DNA of 64,000 nt from Saprospirales bacterium (GCA_007695145.1 REEI01000075.1:33864-97863); one strand, 5' to 3'. Shown: positions 1 through 9,583, counted from the first letter of the stretch. Translations and numbers: made by a program. Notes: a model not told the origin generated them from the letters alone.

Positions 1-47
1 TCGAATCGACCAAATGAGGCGTACATTAATCATTCTCAAATACACAA

Positions 48-755
48 TTAAATCAATCCACTGTCCAAAAAACTGTAGTAGCCCGTCTGAGCAATGATGA
101 GGTGGTCCAATACTTTAATGTCAAATAGTTCACCACCTCGCCTTAGCTTCTTGGTGAGGTTGATATCTGCATTGCTCGGAGTTAAATTTCCTGACGGATG
201 ATTGTGCGCAAGGATAATCGAACTGCAAAGTGACTTTATGGCCGGAGAAAATACCAGTTTTGAATCAACCGCCGTGCCGGCCACTCCCCCGGAACTGATC
301 ATACAATGCTTAATCACTCTGTTATTCCGATTCATGTAAATCACCCAAAATTCCTCATTAGTTAAATCTCCCAATTGTGGCCTGAGTAATTCGTATGCAT
401 CCCTGCTGCTTTTTATTTGAGGCTTTTCGTCCAGGTTTTTTAGTTTCCTCCTCCTACCCAGTTCCATAGCAGATGCGATAGTAACTGCTTTGGCATTGCC
501 TATTCCGTTGAAGCGAGTGAGATCTAATGCTGTGTATCGGCCCAACTCATTCAAGTCATGATTGCAATCCTGCAGTATTTCCTTTGCAAGATCTACAGCA
601 GTTTTGTTTCGGCTACCGCTGCCCAACAAAATTGCCATCAATTCTGCATTCGTTAAAGATCGAACACCTTTCTGCAGCATCTTTTCCCTGGGCCTGTCCT
701 CCTCGGCCCAAAATTTTATTCCCTTTGAATTGGGGTTGTAGGTTTTCTGTTCCAT
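48..755 (-). CDS. radC: RadC family JAB-domain protein
   Basis: A 235-residue RadC-family protein of usual length. The N-terminal part holds a helix-hairpin-helix-like segment (FNGIGNAKA, about residues 82-90). The C-terminal JAB/MPN domain shows the metal-binding pattern H184-x-H186 followed by S194 and D197 (HNHPSGNLTPSNAD), with a candidate catalytic Glu near 134-135. Family knowledge: the domain resembles a zinc peptidase, but RadC has no agreed role in DNA repair despite its name. Transcription runs toward the left edge. The next gene upstream, a short ssb, is about 1 kb away, so no operon is evident. The call is sure; the function is not. Confidence 0.95.
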   Translation of the reverse strand: MEQKTYNPNSKGIKFWAEEDRPREKMLQKGVRSLTNAELMAILLGSGSRNKTAVDLAKEILQDCNHDLNELGRYTALDLTRFNGIGNAKAVTIASAMELGRRRKLKNLDEKPQIKSSRDAYELLRPQLGDLTNEEFWVIYMNRNNRVIKHCMISSGGVAGTAVDSKLVFSPAIKSLCSSIILAHNHPSGNLTPSNADINLTKKLRRGGELFDIKVLDHLIIAQTGYYSFLDSGLI

Positions 756-1775
756 GATTTTTGATTTGTGTTGATAGAATTAAAATTTTGAAAAATCACC
801 GGTCATGTTTCCTGAAGATACCCAATTAACATAACTTCCCGACTTAAAGTCCTCCCATTTGAATCTACATTCAAATTGCAAACCCCTGCAAAAATTAGTC
901 TCTCCAGCCCCCCATCAGTAAAAAGGAAAGCTCATATTTGAAGTAGATTCAGGCCAGCTTGATTGTACTTTAATTCCTAAAATTTGACTCGATCCATTAT
1001 AAACCTCTTTAAGTTTTAATAAAACAAAAGCAGGTGTTCAAATTTACCGAAATTCGGATATAGCTTTACCAGGCCATCTCGCGGTAGCTCAATTGACTGA
1101 TTTCCTCATGGTAAAATATCAATTTGTCACGCCAATTTCCGTCGCCTTAGATATTTAAAGACTTTATAGACCCAATTGATCTCTTCATTCCCGAGCTAAA
1201 AAAAAATTCAACTATGGCCTACTGTTCAGTCGAATTATATCATCGGGTTTCAACCCATATCGCGATTGCTGAGCAAGGGTAATTTCACGATTTAGTCAAA
1301 GCTTTCGACATTATCCCATTAAGGTAAAAGCAGAAAGGGTAAATCCTGGATGGACATAGGATTTAGGTGTAAAAAATTCAGATTAAAGGATTTATTCGGC
1401 TATTCCTCCGGATAAGGGGAAGGTCAGAGTAAATTGTTGGTCAAAAGTATTTACGGACAGTACCAAAAGACGGTCATAGCAATTGCACCGGTAAATCAAA
1501 AATACCGGAATAAATACTTCAACTTTTGGAAATTAGCACCAACTTGATCGGCCTAAATTTCCAACAAAACCTTCAGACTTCAAAACGGATCTGAGTAAAA
1601 TCATCCATTTTAAAAAAATAGAAAATATCTAAATTTCAGGAATGCATTCTGAAGTCGAACGGAATTTACTCTAAACCTCCCCACCGGAGAGTATCAATTA
1701 CCCTTGAAGTAAAAAAGCCAAACGGTGATTAGCGGGCCAAAATCTCAATAATAGCCCGGGACCTCAATTGCCCAT
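756..1775. other. 1-kb gene-free AT-rich stretch
   Basis: I see no credible reading frame on either strand between radC and ssb. A segment near 1082 (gcggtagctcaattg) resembles the start of a tRNA but has no matching acceptor stem. A small inverted repeat, CCGGTA/TACCGG, lies at 1488-1493 and 1503-1508. The stretch may be decayed coding DNA, but nothing recognisable remains. Confidence 0.5.
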
Positions 1776-2129
1776 TCAGGCAACTGCCTCTTTCGTCGAG
1801 GCCGAAAGATTCAGAAACTGGTCAGCCTGCACTTGAGTGAGGTACCGGGTGTCGCCATTCTTGTCTTCGTAGCTTCTGTTGACAATTTTACCTGATACAG
1901 CCACTTTGCTTCCCTTTTTCAAGAGTCGATTCATAAGTTCGGCAGTTTTTCCCCAGGCAATCACCTTGTGCCACTGGGTTTTCTTTTGAACTTCACCGGA
2001 CTTGTCTTTAAAATACTCGTTGACGGCAATATCAATCTTGCAAAGATTATTGCCATTGTCAAAAGTGATGATCTCAGGGTCTGCTCCGAGATGTCCGATT
2101 AACTGAACTTGATTGCTTAAATGTGTCAT
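1776..2129 (-). CDS. ssb: Short single-stranded DNA-binding protein
   Basis: A 117-residue SSB made almost entirely of one OB fold (NQVQLIGHLGADPEI, WHKVIAWGKTAE, SGKIVNRSYEDKNGDTRYLT). It ends in LNLSASTKEAVA, so both the flexible linker and the acidic C-terminal tip (consensus DDxPF) that recruits partner proteins in replicative SSBs are missing. This suggests an accessory SSB, for instance for recombination or DNA uptake, rather than the replicative one; that role is inference. An array of three 10-bp repeats lies 78 bp upstream of the start. A diverged, inactivated paralogue with the same upstream array lies at 34371-34869. Confidence 0.93.
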   Translation of the reverse strand: MTHLSNQVQLIGHLGADPEIITFDNGNNLCKIDIAVNEYFKDKSGEVQKKTQWHKVIAWGKTAELMNRLLKKGSKVAVSGKIVNRSYEDKNGDTRYLTQVQADQFLNLSASTKEAVA

Positions 2130-2452
2130 AACGTAAAAGTTTTAATGATGAAAAATAATTACGCTGCAAAGATGAGGTCAGTTGGATACCCAAGCCGTAG
2201 AATACACGTTTGTATACGTCTGTAAACGTGTGTAAACGGATAATTTATTCCAGTGAAAAGTACTTCATTGGGTGATGTTGTCCAAGGAAAGGGTGGGTAA
2301 TCCCAAAGCCCTCCAGGTATGAGACATTCCCTATGGAGGTCTAAACCAGAAAGCAGTAATTGTTTTTTCAGAAAGCAAAGGATCGAAAAATCTCTTACCC
2401 CTGAGGAGTCAATAAAATGTGCTAATTTGGCTGAAGAGCACCTCTCTTGCCG
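2130..2452. other. Intergenic region upstream of ssb
   Basis: This 323-bp gap lies between the ssb start and the end of the RND pump gene. It holds the ssb leader, a weak -7-like element (rc CATCTTTG at 2167-2174, one mismatch to TAnnTTTG) and the 10-bp repeat array. A short inverted repeat (CCTCCA 2310-2315 / TGGAGG 2334-2339) is also present. I see no small gene. Confidence 0.5.
2207..2236. promoter_or_regulatory. Three tandem 10-bp repeats upstream of ssb
   Basis: Three abutting 10-bp units read cgtttgtata, cgtctgtaaa and cgtgtgtaaa. They are in helical phase and 78 bp upstream of the ssb start. The same arrangement (cgtttgtaca, cagttgtaaa, cgcttgtaca) sits at 34980-35009 upstream of the dead ssb copy, in a 43-bp block that aligns without gaps. 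The phasing and conservation suggest a cooperative protein-binding site; the binding factor is unknown. Confidence 0.55.
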
Positions 2453-5400
2453 TTATGAAAATGATTTTTTCTTCCAGCCGTAAACAAGTAGATACATAAC
2501 AGGAAGCACAAGCAGTGTGGCCAAAGGGGCCGTAATCATGCTTCCGACCACCACCTGGGCCAATGGCTGCTGGGTTTCAGAGCCAATACCTGTAGCTACA
2601 GCGGCCGGCAACAAGCCAATTCCAGCTGCCATGGACACCATCAAAACTGCTCTTAGGCGCAATTGGGAGCCTTCCATCACAGCTTCAAACAGGGATTTCC
2701 CTGTTCGCCTCAGATTATTGATAAAACCCACCAACACCACTCCATTCAAAACGACAACACCGAGTACGCATATAAAGCCAACCGTGGCAGATATACTGAG
2801 ATCGGTGCCTGTAATGATTAGGGCCAGAATTCCTCCAATCAGGGAAAAGGGTACTGAGGCCATTACCAAAAGAGAGTCGGTAATGCTCTTAAAGTTCATA
2901 TACAATAGGAATAATATAATCAGGAGAGTAAGGGGAACAATAATCATCAGACGCTCAAGGGCTGCTTGCAGCTGTTGAAACTCTCCTGCCCATTCAAGCC
3001 TGTATCCGGATGGAAATGTGACATTATCCACTATTCTCGCTTCTGCATCAGCAATAGTGCTTTGCAAATCCCGGCCCCGCACACTGAATGCAATGGGAAT
3101 ATAACGCGCATTGGCTTCGCGATATATAAATGAAGCGCCAGATTGTGTAAACACATCTGCCACCTCCTTCAAAGGAATGTATCCTGCTCCGGTAGCAATG
3201 GGAATATTCTTAATGGCTTCGGCAGTATTTCTAAATTCCGGCAACATTCTCACCACCACATCGAAGCGCCTTTCACCATCAAGTCTCTGGGTGACTGCTT
3301 CACCACCCACCGCAGCCTGAACGATTTTATTTACATCCTTGGTGAGCACTCCATACCGGGCGGCTCTTGTTCTGTCTATTTCAACTAGCAAGTTTGGCTG
3401 ACCCAGTTTTGTGTAAACAGCAAGGTCAGAAACACCCTCTACCCCTTCCATCACCTCTTGTATCTCAAAAGCCAATCGCTCCAATTCCTCCAAATCTTCC
3501 CCAAATACCTTAACGACATTTTCACCTCTAACTCCTGCCATAGCCTCCTCTACATTGTCCTGAATATTTTGAGAAAAACTATAGGACACACCGGCAATTT
3601 GAGATAGTGTGGCCTCCATTTCCCTGATGAGGCCCTCTTTATCCAAACCTTCCCTCCATTCATCCATAGGTATGAGATCGACAAAAATATCCACATTAAA
3701 CCAACTGATTGCCTCCGTGCCTTCATCATCTTGCCCAAGTTGACTTACTGCAGTAACCACCTCAGGATGATTTTCCAGGAGAAGAATTCTCATCTCATCG
3801 GCAAGATCTTCGGCTTTTGCGAAGGAGATACTATTGGGCATGGTGCCCCTTATCCAGAGGTTCCCCTCTTCAAGTCGTGGCATAAATTCTCCCCCGATAA
3901 AAGGCACAGTTGCCAAAGTGCCGGCCAGTACTAATGAACTAATTCCGAAAGTCGCCTTCGGCCATTTTACACAACCTTTGATTACAGGTGCATAGATCGC
4001 ATTCAACCATCTAACCAATAGGGTATCCTTATGGGAAGATTTCCCTTTAAAAAAATATGCCGTGAGTGCGGGTGCATAGGTCAGGGAGAGGAAAAGGGCT
4101 ACCGCAAGCGCAATACCATAAGTTATGGCGAGGGGGCCAAAAATCCTGCCCTCAACCCCCTGCATCGTAAACAGAGGGAGAAATGCCACTATAATTATTG
4201 CCATAGAAAAGAAGATAGGACCTGCCACTTCTTTACCTGCGGTGATGATGGTGTGCTTTGCCTCTTCGGGACTGTCAATATCTTTTCCTGAAAGCCTCCT
4301 GTAGATGTTCTCCACCATGATCACTGAGGCATCTACAATGATACCGAAATCAAGAGCTCCCATGGAAATTAGGTTGGCCGAATCTCCACGCAAAACCATC
4401 ACAACAAAGGTAGCTAGCAGGGACAGTGGTATTGAAATGGTTACAATAAGAGCGGCTTTGAGGTTGCCCAAAAATGCGATCATTATAAAACCCACCAATA
4501 TCATACCTGCCAACAAAACATGCTGTACAGTGCTGGTAGTGACGTTTACCAGATCCGTGCGATCGTAGTAGGGAATAATTTTCATACCGTCCGGGAGAAT
4601 GCCCCCGGCATTTATTTCATCGACCTTGGCCCTGACTCTTTCTAGGGTGGGAAGCGTTTGCTGGCCCCTATACATATTGACGATGCCGGTAACCACATCA
4701 GAATCGTAATCTCGCCCAACTTTACCGAGGGGCACCATTTGGCCAATCTTAACCTCTCCAAGTTGATAGACATAAATGGGCATTCCATCCCTTACCGCTA
4801 CCATCACATTGGCAATATCTTCGATGCCGCGAAAGAGTCCGACTCCCCTGACATTGTAGCTCTGTTCACCTATATTCAGGTAATTTCCACCAACATTGGA
4901 ATTGCTCTGCTCGATGGCCTCCATTACATCTGAAATGGAGACATCAAACGCAATGAGTTTCTTTGGGTCAATCTCTACATGATATTCCTTTGTAGGTCCA
5001 CCAAAGCCCACCACATCGATGATTCCGGGAACTTGCCTGAACTGCCTTTCAAGGATCCAGTCCTGGGCTTCTTTCAATTCCATCGTAGAATAGCCCTCCC
5101 CTACGAGCTGATACCTGTAGATTTCCCCCAGAGCGGACCAGGGGCTGAGTTCAGGACTCACTCCTTCCGGCAGATCGACCATCTGCAGGCGGTTGATCAC
5201 TTCCTGCCGGGCTTTTTCGTACTCTGTACCCCATTCAAAGTAAACCTTCACATTAGAGAGACCGAATAGTGAGATTGACCGAATCACATCGAGCCCGGGG
5301 ATACCATTTAGTTCTGTTTCCAAAGGCACCGTTATTTGACGCTCAATTTCCTCAGCGGACCATCCGGGTTTTTGTGCGATGACTTCAACCAGTGGTGGAG

Positions 5401-5533
5401 TGGGATCGGGATATGCCTCTATATTGAGCTCTGTAAAAGCCCATAAGCCAACAATAAGCAGTATGATAGAAGCAATGATTACAAATCCCTTTTCCCGGAC
5501 GGAGGACTCAATGATGTTATCAATCCAATTCAT
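2453..5533 (-). CDS. Heavy-metal efflux RND pump (CusA/CzcA family)
   Basis: A 1026-residue inner membrane RND permease of the heavy-metal subfamily, which uses the proton gradient to export cations through a tripartite complex. It has the expected order: an N-terminal membrane helix (about 15-33), a periplasmic porter domain, membrane helices 2-6, a second porter domain and the final helix block. The diagnostic fourth-helix motif DFGIIVDASVIMVEN (about 395-409) carries the acidic residues used for proton relay. It differs from the usual VDGAxVMVEN by Ala-Ser in place of Gly-Ala. It is the last gene of an operon with its adaptor (30 bp upstream) and outer membrane factor. Metal specificity cannot be read from sequence; no regulator gene is adjacent. 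Confidence 0.93.
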   Translation of the reverse strand: MNWIDNIIESSVREKGFVIIASIILLIVGLWAFTELNIEAYPDPTPPLVEVIAQKPGWSAEEIERQITVPLETELNGIPGLDVIRSISLFGLSNVKVYFEWGTEYEKARQEVINRLQMVDLPEGVSPELSPWSALGEIYRYQLVGEGYSTMELKEAQDWILERQFRQVPGIIDVVGFGGPTKEYHVEIDPKKLIAFDVSISDVMEAIEQSNSNVGGNYLNIGEQSYNVRGVGLFRGIEDIANVMVAVRDGMPIYVYQLGEVKIGQMVPLGKVGRDYDSDVVTGIVNMYRGQQTLPTLERVRAKVDEINAGGILPDGMKIIPYYDRTDLVNVTTSTVQHVLLAGMILVGFIMIAFLGNLKAALIVTISIPLSLLATFVVMVLRGDSANLISMGALDFGIIVDASVIMVENIYRRLSGKDIDSPEEAKHTIITAGKEVAGPIFFSMAIIIVAFLPLFTMQGVEGRIFGPLAITYGIALAVALFLSLTYAPALTAYFFKGKSSHKDTLLVRWLNAIYAPVIKGCVKWPKATFGISSLVLAGTLATVPFIGGEFMPRLEEGNLWIRGTMPNSISFAKAEDLADEMRILLLENHPEVVTAVSQLGQDDEGTEAISWFNVDIFVDLIPMDEWREGLDKEGLIREMEATLSQIAGVSYSFSQNIQDNVEEAMAGVRGENVVKVFGEDLEELERLAFEIQEVMEGVEGVSDLAVYTKLGQPNLLVEIDRTRAARYGVLTKDVNKIVQAAVGGEAVTQRLDGERRFDVVVRMLPEFRNTAEAIKNIPIATGAGYIPLKEVADVFTQSGASFIYREANARYIPIAFSVRGRDLQSTIADAEARIVDNVTFPSGYRLEWAGEFQQLQAALERLMIIVPLTLLIILFLLYMNFKSITDSLLVMASVPFSLIGGILALIITGTDLSISATVGFICVLGVVVLNGVVLVGFINNLRRTGKSLFEAVMEGSQLRLRAVLMVSMAAGIGLLPAAVATGIGSETQQPLAQVVVGSMITAPLATLLVLPVMYLLVYGWKKKSFS

Positions 5534-5563
5534 GCTGTTGCGTGCTGTTTTTTATGAAAAACC

Positions 5564-6685
5564 TTATTGCTGAGCTTCGATGAGCTGGTTGTATATCAAT
5601 ATATGTCTTGCAGAAACCACCATCTCACCCGGGCGGACACCATCCTGCAGATAGGTCCGATCACCATTCCGTCGCTGAATATTTACATGTCTAACTTCCA
5701 TATCGCATCGGTCTCTAAAAATTACCACATAGTACTCGTTCTCATCAAAAATCAGAGCATTGCTGGGAATATGTACAAATCGTTCTTCCTCCATAGCATC
5801 CAACCTAATATTGGCAAACATTCCGGGCTTTAGCAAGTAGTCAGGGTTGGGCAATTCTATGATCGCCTCCATTGTCCTCCTGCCCGGATCAATAGTATTG
5901 GACATTCTTACTATGGCTCCTTTAAACCTCTTATCGGGGAAGGCAAGAGTGGAAATGGCGACAGTATCCCCTACCCTGATGTTCCCAATGTCCGTTTCAG
6001 AAACATTGGCGACAACCCACACATTTCGCAAATCAGAAATCTTAAAAACATGTCCTTCATCAGACCTGAGATGAGTACCGGGATTGATATTTCTCTCTAC
6101 AATAAAACCGGATTCAGGAGCTCTGATCGTATAGCCTGTTTCACCCTCTTCGATACCCAGCACCTTTTGCTCCTCTTTCAATCTCTCAATTTCCAATTGT
6201 AGGCGCTCTAACTCGCTCTCAGCTTCAAGGAGGTCTCTTCTGGAATAAACACCGGATTCAAACATAGATCTGGCGAGCTCTAATTTCTGCTCAGCTATAT
6301 TTCTCTCAGATCTGACAGTTCGCAAATCTCTTTTGAAGGTGGCAATGTCGGGACTCTGAACGGTAGCCAAAACCTGACCCCTTCTAACATAATCTCCAGT
6401 TCTTACATGAACTTCTGTAATAATGCCCCCTGCGGCAGGTAAGACCAGGAATACCCTGTCTTTATTGACCTCAATATTACCTGGTAAGCTGAGAGACCTG
6501 CGAATGTTACCCTCTTCGGCTTCCTCAAAAGACATGCGATTGAGCATGGCTTCCGGAAGACAACCATCGTCTTCGGCACTCACAGCTAGTGGTTGCTGCT
6601 CAACTGCAGAATCGCCACATGCTCCTATTGATATAAAAAGTGTACAAGTAAACAGTGCGAAAAGTATGATCTTGTAGTTTAACAT
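5564..6685 (-). CDS. RND efflux periplasmic adaptor lipoprotein (CusB/CzcB type)
   Basis: A 373-residue membrane-fusion protein with a lipoprotein signal (lipobox IGAC, Cys23). A lipoyl-like half (AAGGIITEVHVRTGDYVRRGQ) is followed by a coiled-coil hairpin (about 115-175, rich in Glu, Arg and Leu), the second lipoyl half (YTIRAPESGFIVERNINPG) and beta-barrel and membrane-proximal domains. It bridges the pump to the outer membrane factor. It lies 12 bp after the TolC-like gene and 30 bp before the pump, so the three genes form one transcription unit. The length is normal, and no His-rich metal-binding N-terminus is present. Confidence 0.92.
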   Translation of the reverse strand: MLNYKIILFALFTCTLFISIGACGDSAVEQQPLAVSAEDDGCLPEAMLNRMSFEEAEEGNIRRSLSLPGNIEVNKDRVFLVLPAAGGIITEVHVRTGDYVRRGQVLATVQSPDIATFKRDLRTVRSERNIAEQKLELARSMFESGVYSRRDLLEAESELERLQLEIERLKEEQKVLGIEEGETGYTIRAPESGFIVERNINPGTHLRSDEGHVFKISDLRNVWVVANVSETDIGNIRVGDTVAISTLAFPDKRFKGAIVRMSNTIDPGRRTMEAIIELPNPDYLLKPGMFANIRLDAMEEERFVHIPSNALIFDENEYYVVIFRDRCDMEVRHVNIQRRNGDRTYLQDGVRPGEMVVSARHILIYNQLIEAQQ

Positions 6686-6697
6686 GGCCGTTCTTAA

Positions 6698-7972
6698 TTA
6701 AAAATTAAATTGAAATATGTCCTCTCCTACGGTGTAGTTCAGTTCCTCTGCAGCTTGAATCAACTCTTCCTGAACAGAGTAGTTTCGCTTGATACCATCG
6801 CGGAATGATTCGTAAAAATCGATGAACTCAATCAACCTCATCTCTCCCTGGCGGTACTGGAGGGTAATGGACTCCAATATCGCACCAAACTCATCTTCAA
6901 AAGTCGTATCCACTCTATCCAGTAATCTCAGCGCCCTCTGATACCGATTTAGGGCAGCGCGAACATCCTGAAAAAGTTCTCCCTCTTTTTGATTGAGGAG
7001 AAGCTCATTCTGTCTAATCTGGTGCTGGGCGATTTGGATATTCTCCCGATTCCGGTTCCAAATGGGCAACTCAAGGCTGAAAGTGATTCCAAAGTAATTG
7101 TCCACTAAACCATCCAAACGGTCGTACACCAATCCTACACCCAAATCGGGATACCGATTTGCTTGTTCGAGCATCAAAGACCGTTCTGCAGAAGCTATAG
7201 ATGCCTGAGCGACCCTGAGGTCTCTGCGAGACTCGAGAGCGCGCTCATACAATTCATCCATTTGAGGCACAAGGGAAAGGTCGATGAAATCGCTAATATC
7301 TGAAGGAATTTGGGGGACGGGAACCTGATCCTCAAGTTGAAGCAAAATCCTCAAAACCTGTCGGGCTTCCTCAATTTCACCCAGTATTTCACTGTAATCT
7401 TTTTCCAGTTCAAGCAGAAGTGATCGGAGTCTAATAATCTCAATCCTTGGGATATTGCCATCCTGCTGCGCCTCAAAAGTGCTAAGAATCTGATCTAGGG
7501 CATCAATTTGTTCCTGATAAAGGCCTTCGATCCGATTGAGAAAGGCGAGTTTGAAAAATTCCTCCCTCAGGCTCCTTATAAATTGTCTGGTGAGGTACTG
7601 AAGTTGGTGCTCAACCTTTACTTTATCGAGTTCTGCCAATTTAATCCTGTGTCCTCTTTTCCCTGCAGTTACAATGAGTTGCTCCATGCCAAATGCGGTA
7701 TTATCGCTGCCAGTAAATCCAATAGGTCCTTTCCCACTTCTATTGATTATCTGGTGCTCTATCTCAAATTCAGGATTGTCCCACAGACCGGCCTTTTTGA
7801 TCTCAAGGTCCATAATGTCCAACTCCAATTTTTCAGCCATTATTAATAGGTTCTCCTTCAGGAACCGCTCCTCAGTTTCCTTCAACGTGAGATTCAGGGT
7901 GTCCTGACTTATCAAAGAAAAAGGAGAAAACAAGACCAGGGTGATAAGACAACCCTCGAAAAAGTGTTTCAT
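6698..7972 (-). CDS. TolC-family outer membrane efflux protein (CusC/CzcC type)
   Basis: Outer membrane channel of the efflux system, 424 residues from the start chosen here. The frame is open upstream to 8014, but the Met at 7972 begins a proper signal peptide (MKHFFEGCLITLVLFSPFSLIS), and a perfect -7 element at 7997-8004 lies inside the longer form, so 7972 is preferred. Two duplicated helical repeats typical of the family are visible: long amphipathic coiled-coil stretches around residues 40-200 and 240-410, with short beta strands (GVGLVYDRLDGLVDNYFGITFSLELPIWNR). It is the first gene of the operon. Confidence 0.9.
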   Translation of the reverse strand: MKHFFEGCLITLVLFSPFSLISQDTLNLTLKETEERFLKENLLIMAEKLELDIMDLEIKKAGLWDNPEFEIEHQIINRSGKGPIGFTGSDNTAFGMEQLIVTAGKRGHRIKLAELDKVKVEHQLQYLTRQFIRSLREEFFKLAFLNRIEGLYQEQIDALDQILSTFEAQQDGNIPRIEIIRLRSLLLELEKDYSEILGEIEEARQVLRILLQLEDQVPVPQIPSDISDFIDLSLVPQMDELYERALESRRDLRVAQASIASAERSLMLEQANRYPDLGVGLVYDRLDGLVDNYFGITFSLELPIWNRNRENIQIAQHQIRQNELLLNQKEGELFQDVRAALNRYQRALRLLDRVDTTFEDEFGAILESITLQYRQGEMRLIEFIDFYESFRDGIKRNYSVQEELIQAAEELNYTVGEDIFQFNF

Positions 7973-7996
7973 TGTGAATATCCCTTTAAGACGGCG

Positions 7997-8004
7997 CAAA
8001 GGTA
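7997..8004 (-). promoter_or_regulatory. Bacteroidota -7 element for efflux operon
   Basis: CAAAGGTA on the plus strand reads TACCTTTG on the coding strand, a perfect match to the Bacteroidota TAnnTTTG element. It lies 25 bp upstream of the preferred tolC-like start. No exact -33 TTTG was found at the usual spacing. Confidence 0.5.
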
Positions 8005-8149
8005 TCCTCGACAACCTTAAAATGACCTTAAAGGCAATAAAAATCCGCTTAAGTGTAAGAACAGAGAACCTGAGTTAAGAAAGAAGCGACGCCTGGCAAA
8101 CAGGTGAATAAGCAGGATGCAATAGGGAAGAAATTCTAGTGCAAGGAAC

Positions 8150-8192
8150 AAAGAAAAGGGTTGCCAACTGACAGCTGACAACCCTTTTCTTT
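8150..8192 (-). terminator. Strong hairpin terminator after tonB
   Basis: A perfect 14-bp stem (AAAGAAAAGGGTTG 8150-8163 with CAACCCTTTTCTTT 8179-8192) and a 15-nt loop, 24 bp past the tonB stop. A T-rich run follows on the transcribed strand. It separates the gcvH-vanZ-tonB group from the efflux operon downstream. Confidence 0.8.
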
Positions 8193-8215
8193 GCTTTTTC
8201 TTATTATATCTACAC

Positions 8216-9115
8216 TTATTGCAAGGTAAAACGCACCGGTAGGTTGAATTGCACACTTACAGCGCGACCTCTTTGTCTACCGGGGGTCCACCTCTCCGGC
8301 ATATTATTCATTAAATTCACTACCCGGAGTGCTTCTTGTCCGCATCCACCACCAATATCTCTCACTATTCTGGGGTCTTGAATGACTCCATCGCTATCAA
8401 CTACAAACGATATCACAACAGTCCCTTCAATTCCATTTTCACGAGCTATGGCCGGGTATCGGATATTTCGGTAAATGAATTCCAACATTTTTTGATCGGC
8501 GCATGCTTTTTTTTCATCGTTGGAACCAGCCATATCTTCACAACCAGGAAATCTAGGCATCTGCTCTACCACCTGGAATATTTCTTCAACTTCAGGCTCC
8601 GGAGGAGGTGGCGGTGGCGGAGGTGGTGCTTCCGGTTCAGGTGGTATTTCGATAAAGGTTTCCTCATCTACTGACATATCGAGGAATTCGGGCGGATCTT
8701 CATCCACCAATTCTTCTTCCGGAACCTCTTCAATTACAGGAGGAGGTGGCGGTGGCGGAGGTGGCGGTGGTTCTGCGGTTCTCGGTGGTTCAATTTCTAT
8801 TTCGTCATCCCAGTCAAGTGCATCTTCAGGAATGATTACCGGTGGTTCGTATTGCGTCCAGTTCATAACAAACACAACCATCAAAAGAGATATGACCAGT
8901 CCTGCGCGCAGCATTAAACCTGATTGTTGAAAGACATTGAGCGAGGGGTACTTATTTCTCGCACTGAGCTTTTCTGAAGCAAGCGGCTGCACTTCACCAC
9001 TGATGAGCTTTTGAGATCTTTTCACCATCCAGCTTCTGTAAAGAAAGACAAACAGAGCTATCAAGACAAAAATCCCGATGATCGCAAGCGACAGAGTTCT
9101 GGTATTCAGTTCCAT
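8216..9115 (-). CDS. TonB energy transducer
   Basis: A 299-residue TonB protein that passes inner membrane energy to outer membrane receptors. Two hydrophobic helices (about 8-27 and 67-85) precede a long periplasmic linker with two polyproline blocks (about 116-126 and 164-172) separated by acidic stretches. The C-terminal TonB fold follows (NIRYPAIARENGIEGTVVISF through VSVQFNLPVRFTLQ). It is longer at the N-terminus than E. coli TonB, with an extra helix, as is common in Bacteroidota. ExbB and ExbD genes are not adjacent. It lies 6 bp downstream of the VanZ-like gene. Confidence 0.92.
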   Translation of the reverse strand: MELNTRTLSLAIIGIFVLIALFVFLYRSWMVKRSQKLISGEVQPLASEKLSARNKYPSLNVFQQSGLMLRAGLVISLLMVVFVMNWTQYEPPVIIPEDALDWDDEIEIEPPRTAEPPPPPPPPPPPVIEEVPEEELVDEDPPEFLDMSVDEETFIEIPPEPEAPPPPPPPPPEPEVEEIFQVVEQMPRFPGCEDMAGSNDEKKACADQKMLEFIYRNIRYPAIARENGIEGTVVISFVVDSDGVIQDPRIVRDIGGGCGQEALRVVNLMNNMPERWTPGRQRGRAVSVQFNLPVRFTLQ

Positions 9116-9121
9116 AACATC

Positions 9122-9505
9122 TTAATTTTTTGCAGCTTTTACAAAAATAATCATTCCCGTAAAAGTTCCTGCAATATTAGCAATAATATCCCAAACATCA
9201 AAATGGCGCCCCATATCCATCAATTCCTGCATTACTTCGAGAAAAAAACCATATCCTCCAATTAACAGAACTATCCAAAGATATTTTAACTTCTCTGACC
9301 GGGTGGTCGATAGCTCATTATTTTCAGATTTTCTCAAAGCGCCGGATGCCAGAAAAGCCAATATCATATACAACGTAAAATGAATGACTTTATCCAAATG
9401 CCTGATATCAACTCCAACTTCTCCGAAACTTCTTGATGGAGCAAGGGAAGTGATTGCGATAAGCAAGGTCCAGCAACAAGTGCCAAAGAGATAGTAATTT
9501 TTCAA
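9122..9505 (-). CDS. VanZ-like membrane protein
   Basis: A small 127-residue protein with four predicted helices and the VanZ-like pattern: LDKVIHFTLYMILAFLASG in helix 2, then LEVMQELMDMGRHFDVWDIIANIAGTFTG spanning the E-Q-GR-D-N motif before the last helix. The family is named after a teicoplanin-resistance protein, but most members, including this one, have no known function. It lies 6 bp upstream of tonB and 78 bp downstream of gcvH, so the three genes may be co-transcribed. Confidence 0.85.
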   Translation of the reverse strand: MKNYYLFGTCCWTLLIAITSLAPSRSFGEVGVDIRHLDKVIHFTLYMILAFLASGALRKSENNELSTTRSEKLKYLWIVLLIGGYGFFLEVMQELMDMGRHFDVWDIIANIAGTFTGMIIFVKAAKN

Positions 9506-9583
9506 TAACCAAAGGGACCGTTGTCCATTTTATAACTTATGATGCAATGCCCTGGTATTTTGGTGGCTGCACACAAAATTTTA

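Noticed and set aside
1078..1150. tRNA-like start (gcggtagctcaattg)
   Set aside because: No acceptor, anticodon or T-arm pairing follows.
8017..8256. Minus-strand open frame of 79 codons
   Set aside because: It overlaps the tonB end and the strong terminator hairpin, and its composition is poor in coding signals.
8520..8930. Plus-strand Gly/Ser-rich frame
   Set aside because: It is the antisense of the TonB polyproline blocks and an artefact of that composition.
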